A stretch of 34,286 nt of DNA from Holophagales bacterium (GTDB lineage Bacteria; Acidobacteriota; Holophagae; Holophagales; Holophagaceae), in NCBI GenBank assembly GCA_031273105.1, contig JAISSN010000165.1, positions 1 to 34,286 of the forward strand. Reading direction: 5' to 3'. How positions within the stretch are numbered: the stretch's first letter is position 1; each line of letters starts with the position of its first letter. The position numbers were made by a program, and so were the translations under genes. Under the pieces are notes generated by a model. The model was not told where the DNA came from, searched no databases, and saw only the letters and a program-made list of their open reading frames with translations. Below, one piece after another: positions 9,279-18,059 of the stretch.

Positions 9279-9446
9279 ATTCCAATTCTAAATAGAAATT
9301 GCTTTAATTTCTATTTAGAATTGGAATGCGCGACACGGATGTCGCGCCGAAATGCGTAGCATTTCTAGAGGCAAGGCGAGACCACGCTCTCGCCGCAGCC
9401 GACTACTTCAAAATTGCAGGACGCAATTTTGAAGTAGAAATGGAAT
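9279..9446. repeat. Multi-hairpin intergenic element with imperfect terminal inverted repeats
   Basis: Ends ATTCCAATTCTA / TAGAAATGGAAT (11 of 12 complementary). Internal perfect inverted repeats: 9279-9300/9306-9327 (22 bp), 9328-9334/9341-9347, 9349-9355/9359-9365, 9375-9381/9388-9394, 9403-9417/9423-9437 (15 bp). Confidence 0.85.
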
Positions 9447-9677
9447 AAGACGTATTTTTTGCCTTAGCATTTTGGGTTTTTGTAAAATTGGGTAAAGGCA
9501 AGCTGCCCTCGACGCAAATTCGCCTTAGCCACCCATAAATATCATAAACTCAGCATTTTTTGATTGCGAAATATTTTAAAACCTGTAGAATTGTTGTGAC
9601 AGGGTTATTCGCTGTTTACAGTTTTTTGAAAAACCAGATAAACTCTAGTCAGGTCGGCTTCCTGGAGGCGTTCTCAC

Positions 9678-10286
9678 ATGAGTATCAAAAAAATCATGAT
9701 ATTTGGCGTCGTAGGCTTGGTTGTCCTCGCGGGCGCAGGCGCGGCGTACTATTTTCTTGTTCTCAACAAGCAGGGCGGGCAAGAGGCATCTGACTCGGGT
9801 CATGAAGAATCCGGTTCATCTGAAGCTCCATCTTCTTCTACTCCGCCGCCCGCTGCCCAGCCTCCTGCCGCAAGTAATGATTACGATGATGATCTTCCCG
9901 CAGGCGAAGAAGATGAAACCGGCATTGTGGTAGCCACGCAAACCCACGTGATCAACCTGCCGACAGCCAGCCCGGGGGCCAGAGGAGGTTTTCTCAAATG
10001 CGTATTCGCCATCTTTATCAGAGACGCGGAGCTGGGTGCGCAAATGACCTCTGAAACTCCTACTCCCCAAAGGGAAGAGGCAAAGGCCATCATATTGGAA
10101 ATCCTTTCTGATATGACCGCTGAAGAGGTTCTTGACAGTGAAATCAGAATAACCGTAAGGCAGGACATCATGGACAGGCTTAATGAAAGCTTCAGGCCAA
10201 AGCCCTCCGCCGACAAAAAAGCGCCGCAACGCCCCAGGAAGCCCATCAAAGACGTGCTGATTACCGAATGGGCTGTTCAACGATGA
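9678..10286 (+). CDS. fliL: Flagellar basal body-associated protein FliL
   Basis: Single N-terminal TM, Pro/Ser-rich linker, FliL-like domain 'THVINLP...GGFLKCVFAIFI', 'EEAKAIILEILSDMTAEEVLD'. GGAGG upstream of ATG 9678. Adjacent to fliN. Confidence 0.8.
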   Translation: MSIKKIMIFGVVGLVVLAGAGAAYYFLVLNKQGGQEASDSGHEESGSSEAPSSSTPPPAAQPPAASNDYDDDLPAGEEDETGIVVATQTHVINLPTASPGARGGFLKCVFAIFIRDAELGAQMTSETPTPQREEAKAIILEILSDMTAEEVLDSEIRITVRQDIMDRLNESFRPKPSADKKAPQRPRKPIKDVLITEWAVQR

Positions 10287-10349
10287 GTGATAAGTCAGTG
10301 ATAAGTTAGCCCCACGCTTTGCAATGCCTTTTGGTATTTTTTTGACCCT

Positions 10350-10661
10350 ATGCCAATTACGAGACGCCCTGAAAAAAACGAATCTGAAAAGGCCGCCACT
10401 TTTGTGAGCGTGATTGCCGACCTGATTCCGTTCATTGATACGCCTTTTCGCCTCAACATCAATCTGGGCGAAACCAAAATGACCATTCAGGATTTGTTGG
10501 ATTTGGAGGTTGGCTCTATCATTGAACTTAAAAAAAGCGCCGGAGAACCGATGGATGTGTTGGTCAAAAACAAAACGATCATGAGAGGCGAAGTTACCGT
10601 GCTGGAAGATTCCCTCGGCCTCCGTATTGTGGAAATAGTAGACCTTTCCAAAAAAGTGTGA
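10350..10661 (+). CDS. fliN: Flagellar motor switch protein FliN (SpoA domain)
   Basis: 'DTPFRLNINLGETKMTIQDLLDLEVGSIIELKKSAGEPMDVLVKNKTIMRGEVTVLEDSLGLRIVEIV'. Confidence 0.88.
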   Translation: MPITRRPEKNESEKAATFVSVIADLIPFIDTPFRLNINLGETKMTIQDLLDLEVGSIIELKKSAGEPMDVLVKNKTIMRGEVTVLEDSLGLRIVEIVDLSKKV

Positions 10662-10673
10662 TTTTTCTGGTGG

Positions 10674-11546
10674 ATGCGCCGGTTTGGACAACCTAATTTC
10701 AGATGTCCCTATCAGCTTGATGTTACAGGAGGCAGTATCCGCCGCCAGTTTGGACAGAGCTTAATTTCAGACGTTCCTATCGCGTTGTTCCTGGGCGGCT
10801 TTGACCCTTCCGGCGGCGCTGGGATTTTGCGCGACGCTGTGACTGTATCCGGTCTGGGCGTTCATCCGATGGCCATCCCTATGGCCGAAACGGTGCAAAA
10901 TGGCGTTGAGTGCATAGATATAGCCCCGCCTGGCCTAAACCCGCTTGCGCGCTTGTATTCGCTGAAACCCCATCTGTGCGGGAGCTGGGGCGTAAAGCTA
11001 TCCATGTTTTACAATTGCTCACTGTTGCGCGACCTGGCGCCGCAAATTCATCAACTGGGGCCGAGCGCCGCGATATGGGATCCCGTGATAGCGCCGACAA
11101 ATGGAGCAAAATTGCACAATCCCGCTTCCATCAAAGAAGCTCTCGGCCTGCTTTCCAATGGTCTATGGCTGGCCTCGCCAAACATACCTGAGGCCCGCCT
11201 GCTTGCGGATATTCCCGATGGGCCTCTGGAGGCCGTAGCAAAAAAACTGGTGGATTTGGGGATGAAATGCGTGTGGATTCGCGGCGGTCACGGCTCTGGT
11301 AAAACAGTGCAAGATCTTTGGTGTGACAATGACGGCTCTAAGTGGCTGACGCCATACAAGCGCCTTGATGGGGACCCTAGAGGCTCCGGCTGCACGGCGA
11401 CATCCGCGTGGCTGGCGTTTCGCCTTAACGGAATGGAGCCAATACGCGCCGCTGAAGCCGCTGTACAATACATAAGAAGCGCCTGGAACAGGTTACACAC
11501 ACCGGGAAGAGCAGGCCGCCTGACGTTTCCGCCAAGAGTACAGTAA
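10674..11546 (+). CDS. thiD: Bifunctional hydroxymethylpyrimidine kinase/phosphomethylpyrimidine kinase family (ThiD-like)
   Basis: 'LGGFDPSGGAGILRDAVTVSGLGVHPMAIPMAETVQN' and 'DGDPRGSGCTATSAWLAFRL'. Start codon uncertain; the first ~40 residues overlap an imperfect tandem repeat. Confidence 0.75.
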   Translation: MRRFGQPNFRCPYQLDVTGGSIRRQFGQSLISDVPIALFLGGFDPSGGAGILRDAVTVSGLGVHPMAIPMAETVQNGVECIDIAPPGLNPLARLYSLKPHLCGSWGVKLSMFYNCSLLRDLAPQIHQLGPSAAIWDPVIAPTNGAKLHNPASIKEALGLLSNGLWLASPNIPEARLLADIPDGPLEAVAKKLVDLGMKCVWIRGGHGSGKTVQDLWCDNDGSKWLTPYKRLDGDPRGSGCTATSAWLAFRLNGMEPIRAAEAAVQYIRSAWNRLHTPGRAGRLTFPPRVQ

Positions 11547-12724
11547 TGATAAGAGAAGGTCACGGTTTTGTTATTCAAACAGCCCCGGATTCTCCCTGGT
11601 CTGGGTGGTTCAGTGTAAGGGAATTAGACTGGGCTGATCTTATAAAAACAAGCCCGTCAATGTTTTTGCGGCGACTGGGGGAAATCCTGGCCGTATTGCC
11701 AGGAGGCGTTGCGATTTTATGGGACATCGTGGAAGCGCCGCAACAGAGCGGCCCCGCCCTGCTGACCACACTGGAAAGCATATTGCTGTATTTGCCTGGC
11801 CTCAGCCTTCACCTAAAAAGGCCGTTGCTCTCTGATCCGATTGAGGCCCCCCTTAACGCATGGTACCACTCACGGGAAGCGCCGGATGGCGATTTGGCTG
11901 AATGGTGGCGCAAGGGCTTCATTGGATGGGTTCCAGAGTCCGGGAGCGGTTGGTCTTTGCCGGGAATAGGATATGCGCCAACGGATGAGGATGACTGCCC
12001 CAGCGGCATGTTATGGGGCGATGTGACGATACCAGTGCCGGCGGTGCGCCATCTGGACTTCGAGGGCCTCAAACTCGCCCTTGAAGATGCCCAGGCGCAC
12101 GTGGAGCGGGCATTGAGTCTGCGCGTCAACGTAGGCGCGTGGCCTCAATCAATTACGTTCCAGCGCCGTAAAACCGCGTGGCGGCTAATGCTTACAGGCG
12201 GATGGGAATATCAAATTTCAGGTCAATCATGGGAAACGCTTGCCTCCGACTTATTTTCGCTGCAAAAAAAGCTGCGCGATCAGTTGAAGTGCGCGATTCA
12301 TACAGGTATAAGTCACAACGCAATAATCGCGGGAATACTCGGCGAACAAGCCATGAGGCACGGTCTGCCGTGGCGGAACGCTTTGGGCTTACCTCCTGCC
12401 CCGCCAAGCTTTACGCCGGGCATATTCGCCGACCCCAGAAAAACAAGCCCGCTTGAAGCCAGGGCTTCTCTCCCCAAACCATTAGCCCCGTTGCTATCAG
12501 ACCCGCCTGTCGCGCTGCTCCGCGTACCAACAGCGCCATCAATGGAAGGAGTTCGCGCCTTTTTGCGAAGCCTGGAAGCGGCGCCGGCCATTCGCTGGCT
12601 TCCGCGTGAAATACCCCCGCCAGGTCCATTTCACGCAGATATTCCATGGGATCTGCCGGAAACGCTTCCCGCCGTCGCGGATGGCAATACAAGCCAGCCC
12701 AGGCTGTTTGACTGGGACGAATGA
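11546..12724 (+). CDS. Hypothetical protein, 392 aa, no family recognised; ends in ...SQPRLFDWDE
   Basis: Long ORF in the operon direction. It abuts thiD and overlaps the dnaG start by 4 bp (ATGA). Confidence 0.75.
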   Translation: MIREGHGFVIQTAPDSPWSGWFSVRELDWADLIKTSPSMFLRRLGEILAVLPGGVAILWDIVEAPQQSGPALLTTLESILLYLPGLSLHLKRPLLSDPIEAPLNAWYHSREAPDGDLAEWWRKGFIGWVPESGSGWSLPGIGYAPTDEDDCPSGMLWGDVTIPVPAVRHLDFEGLKLALEDAQAHVERALSLRVNVGAWPQSITFQRRKTAWRLMLTGGWEYQISGQSWETLASDLFSLQKKLRDQLKCAIHTGISHNAIIAGILGEQAMRHGLPWRNALGLPPAPPSFTPGIFADPRKTSPLEARASLPKPLAPLLSDPPVALLRVPTAPSMEGVRAFLRSLEAAPAIRWLPREIPPPGPFHADIPWDLPETLPAVADGNTSQPRLFDWDE

Positions 12725-14445
12725 TGCGGGACAGGGAATTGATTCAGCGGATAAAAGACGCGACAGACCTTGCAGAGCTAGTCGGTCAGGTTGTCAGGCT
12801 GCGTCGCCAGGGAAACGCCTGGACCGGCCTCTGTCCTTTTCATTCAGAGAGGACACCCAGCTTTAGCGTAGTACCGGACAAAGGATTTTACCATTGCTTT
12901 GGCTGCAACGCGCACGGCGACGCCTTCACATGGCTGATGGAACGCGAAGGCTTGAGTTTTGCCGAAGCAAAAGAGCAGCTGGCTAAAGCGGCGGGTATTG
13001 AACTGCCAGTCTATAGCGCGGGGCAGGACTTTGCCAAAGAAGAATTAAACTCCAGAATACGTTCCGCTCTGGAAATAGCCCAGGTCTATTATCAGCGCCG
13101 CTTAAACGAGGGCGGCCCCGCCAGGGATTATCTGCGTCAGCGCGGCGTCAGCGATGATTTTGCAAAGACGGCCGGACTTGGCTTTGCGCCCGACGGCTGG
13201 GAAAACATTGTAAACTTGCTGCGCCAGCACAATTTCAGTTCAGAGCTAATCGAACAAACGGGTCTGGCGACGCGCAACGACCGTGGAAACCTGCGGGACT
13301 TCATGCACAGTCGTCTCACGATACCAATTCATGATACGAGAGGGCGCCTGGTGGCTTTTGGCGGCAGGGCGATGGGCGACGACAAGCCGAAGTACTTGAA
13401 CACGCGCGAGACCCAACTCTTTAAGAAAAGCGAAACGCTATTTGGCTTTCATCGCGCCAAAGGGCATTTGCGCGACGGCGCGCTACTCGTGGAAGGTTAC
13501 TTTGACGTTCTCACGCTACACCAGGAAGGCATAAACCAGGCCGTTGCCCCGCTGGGTACGTCCCTTACAGATGAACAGATCAAAGCCATCGCCAGATTCA
13601 CAAAAAAAATCGTACTCTGCTTTGACGGCGACGCCGCCGGCCAAAGGGCGACTGAAAGATCCCTTAAACTGGCCCTGCCTTTGGGCTTAGACATCAGATT
13701 ATTACTGCTTCCGCCAAACGAAGACCCCGACACTTGGTGTATAAGGCTTGGCGCAGATGGGTTCCGCGACTTGATCAGACGAGCGCCCGATTGGGCGGGT
13801 TTTGTGCTGGATCGCGCGCGGGAGGGCCGCGACATCAGAAAAATTGCGGACAGGATGGAAATATTTCAAACATTCGTGACATTTTTCGCGTTTCTCCCTC
13901 GGACGCCGGAAAATTGGAGCCTTCTCCAAAGCGTAGCGGCGGAGTTGAGCATTCCAAAGCACGAACTAAATCGCGCGCTAAAAAACCAAGCGGCGCAAAA
14001 AACGCAAAACGTCGGCAACGCGCGAATCCACGAGGTCGAGAGCCTTGATGTGGATGAATTGATACGGTCGCTTATTATCCTTTGCCGCGACGCGGACAAG
14101 CGGCGGGAAATACTTCAACTGCCAACCGCCTGGTGGGAATACTTAAAGGGCGCGCCAATACTGCAAGCCGTTTTAGACAGCGATGGCAGCGATTTGCTCA
14201 TTCCTGACGAACTCCTGGGCGCTATCAGAAGACTCGAAGCAACCTGGGCAAACAAAGAAGATTCGGTTATAGCTATAGAAAGGACCATACACAATCTGGA
14301 AAAGGCGTACTTGCTCAGGGAGATAAAGTTAGGCGCCCAAATGCTGAAAAGCCCGGAAATACTCACGGACTCTGAGGCCAGGAATCGTCTTGAAGAGCGC
14401 CAGGCCAGGTTGCTTCAACGCAAATCGTCATTGCTCAGAAAATAA
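12721..14445 (+). CDS. dnaG: DNA primase
   Basis: CHC2 zinc finger 'CPFHSERTPSFSVVPDKGFYHCFGCNAHGDAFTWLM'; TOPRIM 'LLVEGYFDVLTLHQEGINQAVAPLGTSL...VLCFDGDAAGQRA'. Confidence 0.97.
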   Translation: MMRDRELIQRIKDATDLAELVGQVVRLRRQGNAWTGLCPFHSERTPSFSVVPDKGFYHCFGCNAHGDAFTWLMEREGLSFAEAKEQLAKAAGIELPVYSAGQDFAKEELNSRIRSALEIAQVYYQRRLNEGGPARDYLRQRGVSDDFAKTAGLGFAPDGWENIVNLLRQHNFSSELIEQTGLATRNDRGNLRDFMHSRLTIPIHDTRGRLVAFGGRAMGDDKPKYLNTRETQLFKKSETLFGFHRAKGHLRDGALLVEGYFDVLTLHQEGINQAVAPLGTSLTDEQIKAIARFTKKIVLCFDGDAAGQRATERSLKLALPLGLDIRLLLLPPNEDPDTWCIRLGADGFRDLIRRAPDWAGFVLDRAREGRDIRKIADRMEIFQTFVTFFAFLPRTPENWSLLQSVAAELSIPKHELNRALKNQAAQKTQNVGNARIHEVESLDVDELIRSLIILCRDADKRREILQLPTAWWEYLKGAPILQAVLDSDGSDLLIPDELLGAIRRLEATWANKEDSVIAIERTIHNLEKAYLLREIKLGAQMLKSPEILTDSEARNRLEERQARLLQRKSSLLRK

Positions 14446-14452
14446 TTTACCC

Positions 14453-14480
14453 TTGATTTTTGACAGAAACATACTATACT
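14453..14480 (+). promoter_or_regulatory. Candidate sigma70 promoter between dnaG and rpoD
   Basis: TTGATT (14453-14458), 16-bp spacer, TATACT (14475-14480). Confidence 0.5.
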
Positions 14481-14499
14481 GAAAGGTTCTGAGGTTTTG

Positions 14500-16224
14500 A
14501 TGTTTTTCAGCCCACCGCGCGAATGCTACTATCCCCTTACAAAGGCGCTCATCTCTTTGGGAAAAAAACGTGGCTACGTTCTTTTAGACGAGTTGAACGA
14601 CTTCATACCCGAGACCAGTTCCATAGTTGAAGACATGGAGCAACTGGAGTCCATGTTTCTCAGGCTCGGCATCGGCGTAGGCGCCACTAAAGAAGAAGCG
14701 ATTGAGGCCAGAAAGGCCGCCATAGCGGAAAAGGCCGCCTCTTTTGACTTTTCAGGCAGGGCCGACAAAGAAAAAGGGATTGACATTGAAATTGACGACC
14801 CTGAAGGTGATAAGTTCAACGATCCCGTGCGCATGTACCTAAAGGAAATGGGTACGGTTCCTCTGCTAAAGCGCGAGGATGAAGTTGAAATTGCCAAGCG
14901 CATTGAAGTTGGCATCAGGGGCGTTATGAGGTCCCTGTCCAGAAGCCGTCTGGCCTCCAGCCTGCTGATTGACATCGGCAAAATGCTAAAGGAAAATCCA
15001 GGCAAAATACGGGAAGTGGTTGGACTGTCCGATGAAGTTGACGAAGACGAAGACGCGGGCAATACCTCAGCTACGCAGCACGTCCATAATCAATTTGAAA
15101 AACTGCTCCAGCATGACAAAGCCCTTCAGGATCTTGTAAGCGATAAACTAGTCGGCAAGGTTCCTTCAAAATTCAGGAAAAATTTAAACCGCGAAATCCT
15201 CTTCCGTCGCGCGCGCATAAGCAGGCAAATACGCCGCTTAGGGCTGAACAGCCTTGCCGTCACGCGCTTGATTGATAAGATCACCAAGCAACATGAAAAA
15301 GTCAGGGAAGGCGAGCGCCGCCTCAGGGAGCTAAAGGACAGAATTGGAAATCCGGTATTTGCGTCACTCAGGGAGAAGTACAAAAGGGAAATAGACGTAA
15401 TTACCAATGAGCTAAATCGTTTTTTTCAAAGATACGAAACCGACAGCGAAAATTTTCACGCGGACTATCAAGGGCTCAAACACGCGGAAAGCATTTGCAG
15501 GGCGGCAAAAGCCGAATTGATCGAAGCCAACCTGCGCTTGGTCGTGTCTATAGCCAAACGCTACACCAACAGAGGGCTGCAGTTCCTGGACCTCATACAA
15601 GAGGGCAACATAGGCCTCATGAAAGCAGTGGATAAGTTTGAATACTCAAGGGGATTCAAATTCAGCACATACGCCACCTGGTGGATTCGCCAGGCCATCA
15701 CGAGGGCTATAGCGGATCAGGCCCGCACTATCCGCATACCGGTTCACATGATTGAGACTATCAACAAACTGATACGGACGCAGAGAGAGCTGGTGCAAAA
15801 ACTCGGCAGGGAGCCTCTTGGCGAAGAAATCGCAAAAGCCATGGACATGCCCGTTGCCAAGGTCCGTAAGGTCATGAAGATTGCCCAGGAGCCAATCAGC
15901 CTGGAAACCCCAATCGGTGAAGAAGAAGACAGTCATTTAGGCGATTTTATTGAGGACAGGGCGATACTATCCCCGGTCGAGCAGGTAGTTCAGCAGCGTT
16001 TGAAAGAAACTGTAAACACCGTGCTTAAAACGCTTTCAGAGCGCGAGGAAAAAGTATTGCGTATGCGGTTTGGCGTTGGTGAAGAAACCAATGAACACAC
16101 GCTTGAAGAGGTCGGCAGCGAATTTGCCGTGACCCGCGAGCGCATACGGCAAATCGAATCCAAAGCCCTGAGAAAAATCCGCCACCCCCGCTACTCAAAA
16201 ACGCTGAAGGCGTTTTTGGGATGA
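14500..16224 (+). CDS. rpoD: RNA polymerase primary sigma factor RpoD
   Basis: '[29 protein letters not shown]', '[77 protein letters not shown]', C-terminal '[19 protein letters not shown]'. The track start 14497 is a TTG; ATG is at 14500. Confidence 0.97.
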   Translation: MFFSPPRECYYPLTKALISLGKKRGYVLLDELNDFIPETSSIVEDMEQLESMFLRLGIGVGATKEEAIEARKAAIAEKAASFDFSGRADKEKGIDIEIDDPEGDKFNDPVRMYLKEMGTVPLLKREDEVEIAKRIEVGIRGVMRSLSRSRLASSLLIDIGKMLKENPGKIREVVGLSDEVDEDEDAGNTSATQHVHNQFEKLLQHDKALQDLVSDKLVGKVPSKFRKNLNREILFRRARISRQIRRLGLNSLAVTRLIDKITKQHEKVREGERRLRELKDRIGNPVFASLREKYKREIDVITNELNRFFQRYETDSENFHADYQGLKHAESICRAAKAELIEANLRLVVSIAKRYTNRGLQFLDLIQEGNIGLMKAVDKFEYSRGFKFSTYATWWIRQAITRAIADQARTIRIPVHMIETINKLIRTQRELVQKLGREPLGEEIAKAMDMPVAKVRKVMKIAQEPISLETPIGEEEDSHLGDFIEDRAILSPVEQVVQQRLKETVNTVLKTLSEREEKVLRMRFGVGEETNEHTLEEVGSEFAVTRERIRQIESKALRKIRHPRYSKTLKAFLG

Positions 16225-16260
16225 TCAAATTCTAATGTCAGAGTCAGAGATACTGGAACC

Positions 16261-16941
16261 CTATTCCCTGTTCTCAAGGCGCTGGAAGCGAAATCTCACT
16301 TGACGCGCCAGAGCGCGGCCTTCAGGCGAGGCCGCCTCGCCTTCAACTATTGAATCCCCCCTGAATTCGGGAATCATTAGCATCGGCTCTATTCCATACG
16401 ATACAAGCCTCCTGGCCACAGCCTGGGCGCGCTCACTGCTTAACGCCCACGCATCGCCGCCATTGCGGCTACGCTCCCGTGGCGCCGCCTGTCCTTCCAG
16501 CACCAGGCTATACCCTTGGTATTCTCTGCTCAACGCGGCAATTCGCTCCAGCCAGGGCTGAAATTCCTGCCTTACCACCGCGCTGCCTTCGTCGAAAAGT
16601 ATGCTCCCCCTGAACGTGACAACCCGCAGGCGCACGCCTTCATCCGGCCCTTCTTCGGTTTTTTCCTCGGCAACAAGTTTTTCCAAATCAGAAGCCCTGT
16701 CGGGATCAATCCCCAAAGCCCCCGGCAAAATGCCATCCCCTTCGGGCACCTCGCTCTTTAGCCCCAGTTCCTCCCTCAGCGCCTGAATCAGCGCGCCTGG
16801 GTTAGGATTATTAAGGTAAGTATAAGAAAGAACGACAGCGAAAAAAGCCATGAGCTGAACCATGAGGTCAGCAAAAGAAATGAGCCACAAGTTTTCTAAC
16901 TGACCATCCTTTTTCTGGGTTTTCCCAAAGTAGTCACGCAC
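16261..16941 (-). CDS. motB: Flagellar motor stator protein MotB (OmpA-like C-terminus)
   Basis: 'LWLISFADLMVQLMAFFAVVLSYTYL' plug/TM with Asp; OmpA-like 'WALSSERAQAVARRLVSYGIEP'; overlaps motA. Confidence 0.87.
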   Translation of the reverse strand: MRDYFGKTQKKDGQLENLWLISFADLMVQLMAFFAVVLSYTYLNNPNPGALIQALREELGLKSEVPEGDGILPGALGIDPDRASDLEKLVAEEKTEEGPDEGVRLRVVTFRGSILFDEGSAVVRQEFQPWLERIAALSREYQGYSLVLEGQAAPRERSRNGGDAWALSSERAQAVARRLVSYGIEPMLMIPEFRGDSIVEGEAASPEGRALARQVRFRFQRLENRE

Positions 16942-17719
16942 CGAACCCTCCCTTGGCGGGCGACAGGCTTCTCTTTACCTTTTGACTTGGAGCGAGAAAG
17001 GCGTTCAGGTGTTCTTCCAGCCGGGCAGGGTGCATTTCAGACTGAATCCCAAGGATGCCTTCCAGCATCAACACCTTATTCTGCGCTTCTTCGCGGCTTC
17101 TGATTTCCAGCTTGCCCGCTATCGGCAACGCAAAGAGATACGCGATAACCGCCCCCCACAGCGTTGACAGCAACGAGAGGGCCATGGCGGCAGCCAGCTT
17201 CCTTGGGTCGTCCGTGCTGGCAAACAATTGTACCATGCCAATCAAGGTCCCGACCATGCCAAAGGAAGGCGCGGCCTGAGCAATAAATCTGAAGGTTTCC
17301 TGTCCCAAACTGTGGCGGTCCAGCGTGGCTTGTATTTCAGCATTGAGGATATCCTTAACCCTGTCCACTTCAACGTAGTCAACAACCAGATTCAGGCCCA
17401 TCGCCAAAAACTTATTGCTGGGCATGTGGTTTTCAAGGGCTAATAATCCCTCGCGCTTGGCCCTCATGCTAAGGCCCACCAGAAGCGTCACCAAGTCCTG
17501 ATGGTTTTGCGGACGAGTAAAAAATGCCCTGGAGGCCACAGCAAATGAAGAAATTACGTTTGAAAACGGAAAGCGGATGAATGTTGACGCGACAATCCCG
17601 CCGACTACGACGATAATGCTCTTTGCGTGCAGGAAGGACTGCGCGTTTCCGCCTTCAAATATAGCAAAGGCCAAAAGGCCGATCCCCAGCAAAAAACCCA
17701 AGAATGTTCCACGATCCAT
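16934..17719 (-). CDS. motA: Flagellar motor stator protein MotA
   Basis: MotA/ExbB-type 'GNAQSFLHAKSIIVVVGGIVASTFIRFPF', 'AAPSFGMVGTLIGMVQLFASTDDPRKLAAAMALSLLSTLWGAVIAYLFALPIAGKLEIRS'. Confidence 0.95.
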   Translation of the reverse strand: MDRGTFLGFLLGIGLLAFAIFEGGNAQSFLHAKSIIVVVGGIVASTFIRFPFSNVISSFAVASRAFFTRPQNHQDLVTLLVGLSMRAKREGLLALENHMPSNKFLAMGLNLVVDYVEVDRVKDILNAEIQATLDRHSLGQETFRFIAQAAPSFGMVGTLIGMVQLFASTDDPRKLAAAMALSLLSTLWGAVIAYLFALPIAGKLEIRSREEAQNKVLMLEGILGIQSEMHPARLEEHLNAFLAPSQKVKRSLSPAKGGFGA

Positions 17720-17841
17720 AACAAAACCTCACGAATGTGAGCTAATTGCAAAACCTCCAGCTTTGCCGGAAACTCGGACGCCAGACCCGCATTTTTCAGA
17801 AATTGCGCACTGGCTTGCGATGTTTCCAGGAGGTTTTGCGA

Positions 17842-17919
17842 TTACCTCTTGTATTTATTTATGTCTTCGGCCAGTGCCTGAACCCAGGCTTCAAGAGACA
17901 CCTTAATACGTAAAAACAT
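17842..17919 (-). CDS. Putative 25-aa small ORF in the motA leader
   Basis: GGAGTGTTT-ATG; MFLRIKVSLEAWVQALAEDINKYKR*. The frame stays open without a start for more than 40 codons beyond the TAA. Confidence 0.4.
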   Translation of the reverse strand: MFLRIKVSLEAWVQALAEDINKYKR

Positions 17920-17964
17920 AAACACTCCAAAAAAAGTGGATTTAGTTTTGATTTAGTTCATAAG

Positions 17965-18036
17965 TCAATTGGACCTTGGTGATAATGGCGCTACTATCAT
18001 CAGAATAGCAATCGCGCAAGCAGACCTAGTGTTCAT
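17965..18036 (-). CDS. Putative 23-aa small ORF / leader peptide upstream of motA
   Basis: GGGAGACTCCA-ATG; MNTRSACAIAILMIVAPLSPRSN*. Lies immediately downstream of a TTGACA promoter candidate. Confidence 0.4.
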   Translation of the reverse strand: MNTRSACAIAILMIVAPLSPRSN

Positions 18037-18059
18037 TGGAGTCTCCCTTTGAATTGATA

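Noticed and set aside
9279-9446. Retron msr/msd, CRISPR or integron attC interpretation of the hairpin cluster
   Set aside because: No reverse transcriptase, cas or integrase gene in the window, and no repeated unit with regular spacers. Kept only as an unclassified structured element.
9816-10691. 291-aa - strand ORF over fliL and fliN
   Set aside because: Antisense to two recognisable flagellar genes; composition typical of shadow ORFs.
14460-14480. TTGACA (14460-14465) with TATACT (14475-14480) as the rpoD promoter
   Set aside because: Spacer is only 9 bp; TTGATT at 14453 with a 16-bp spacer is a better pairing.
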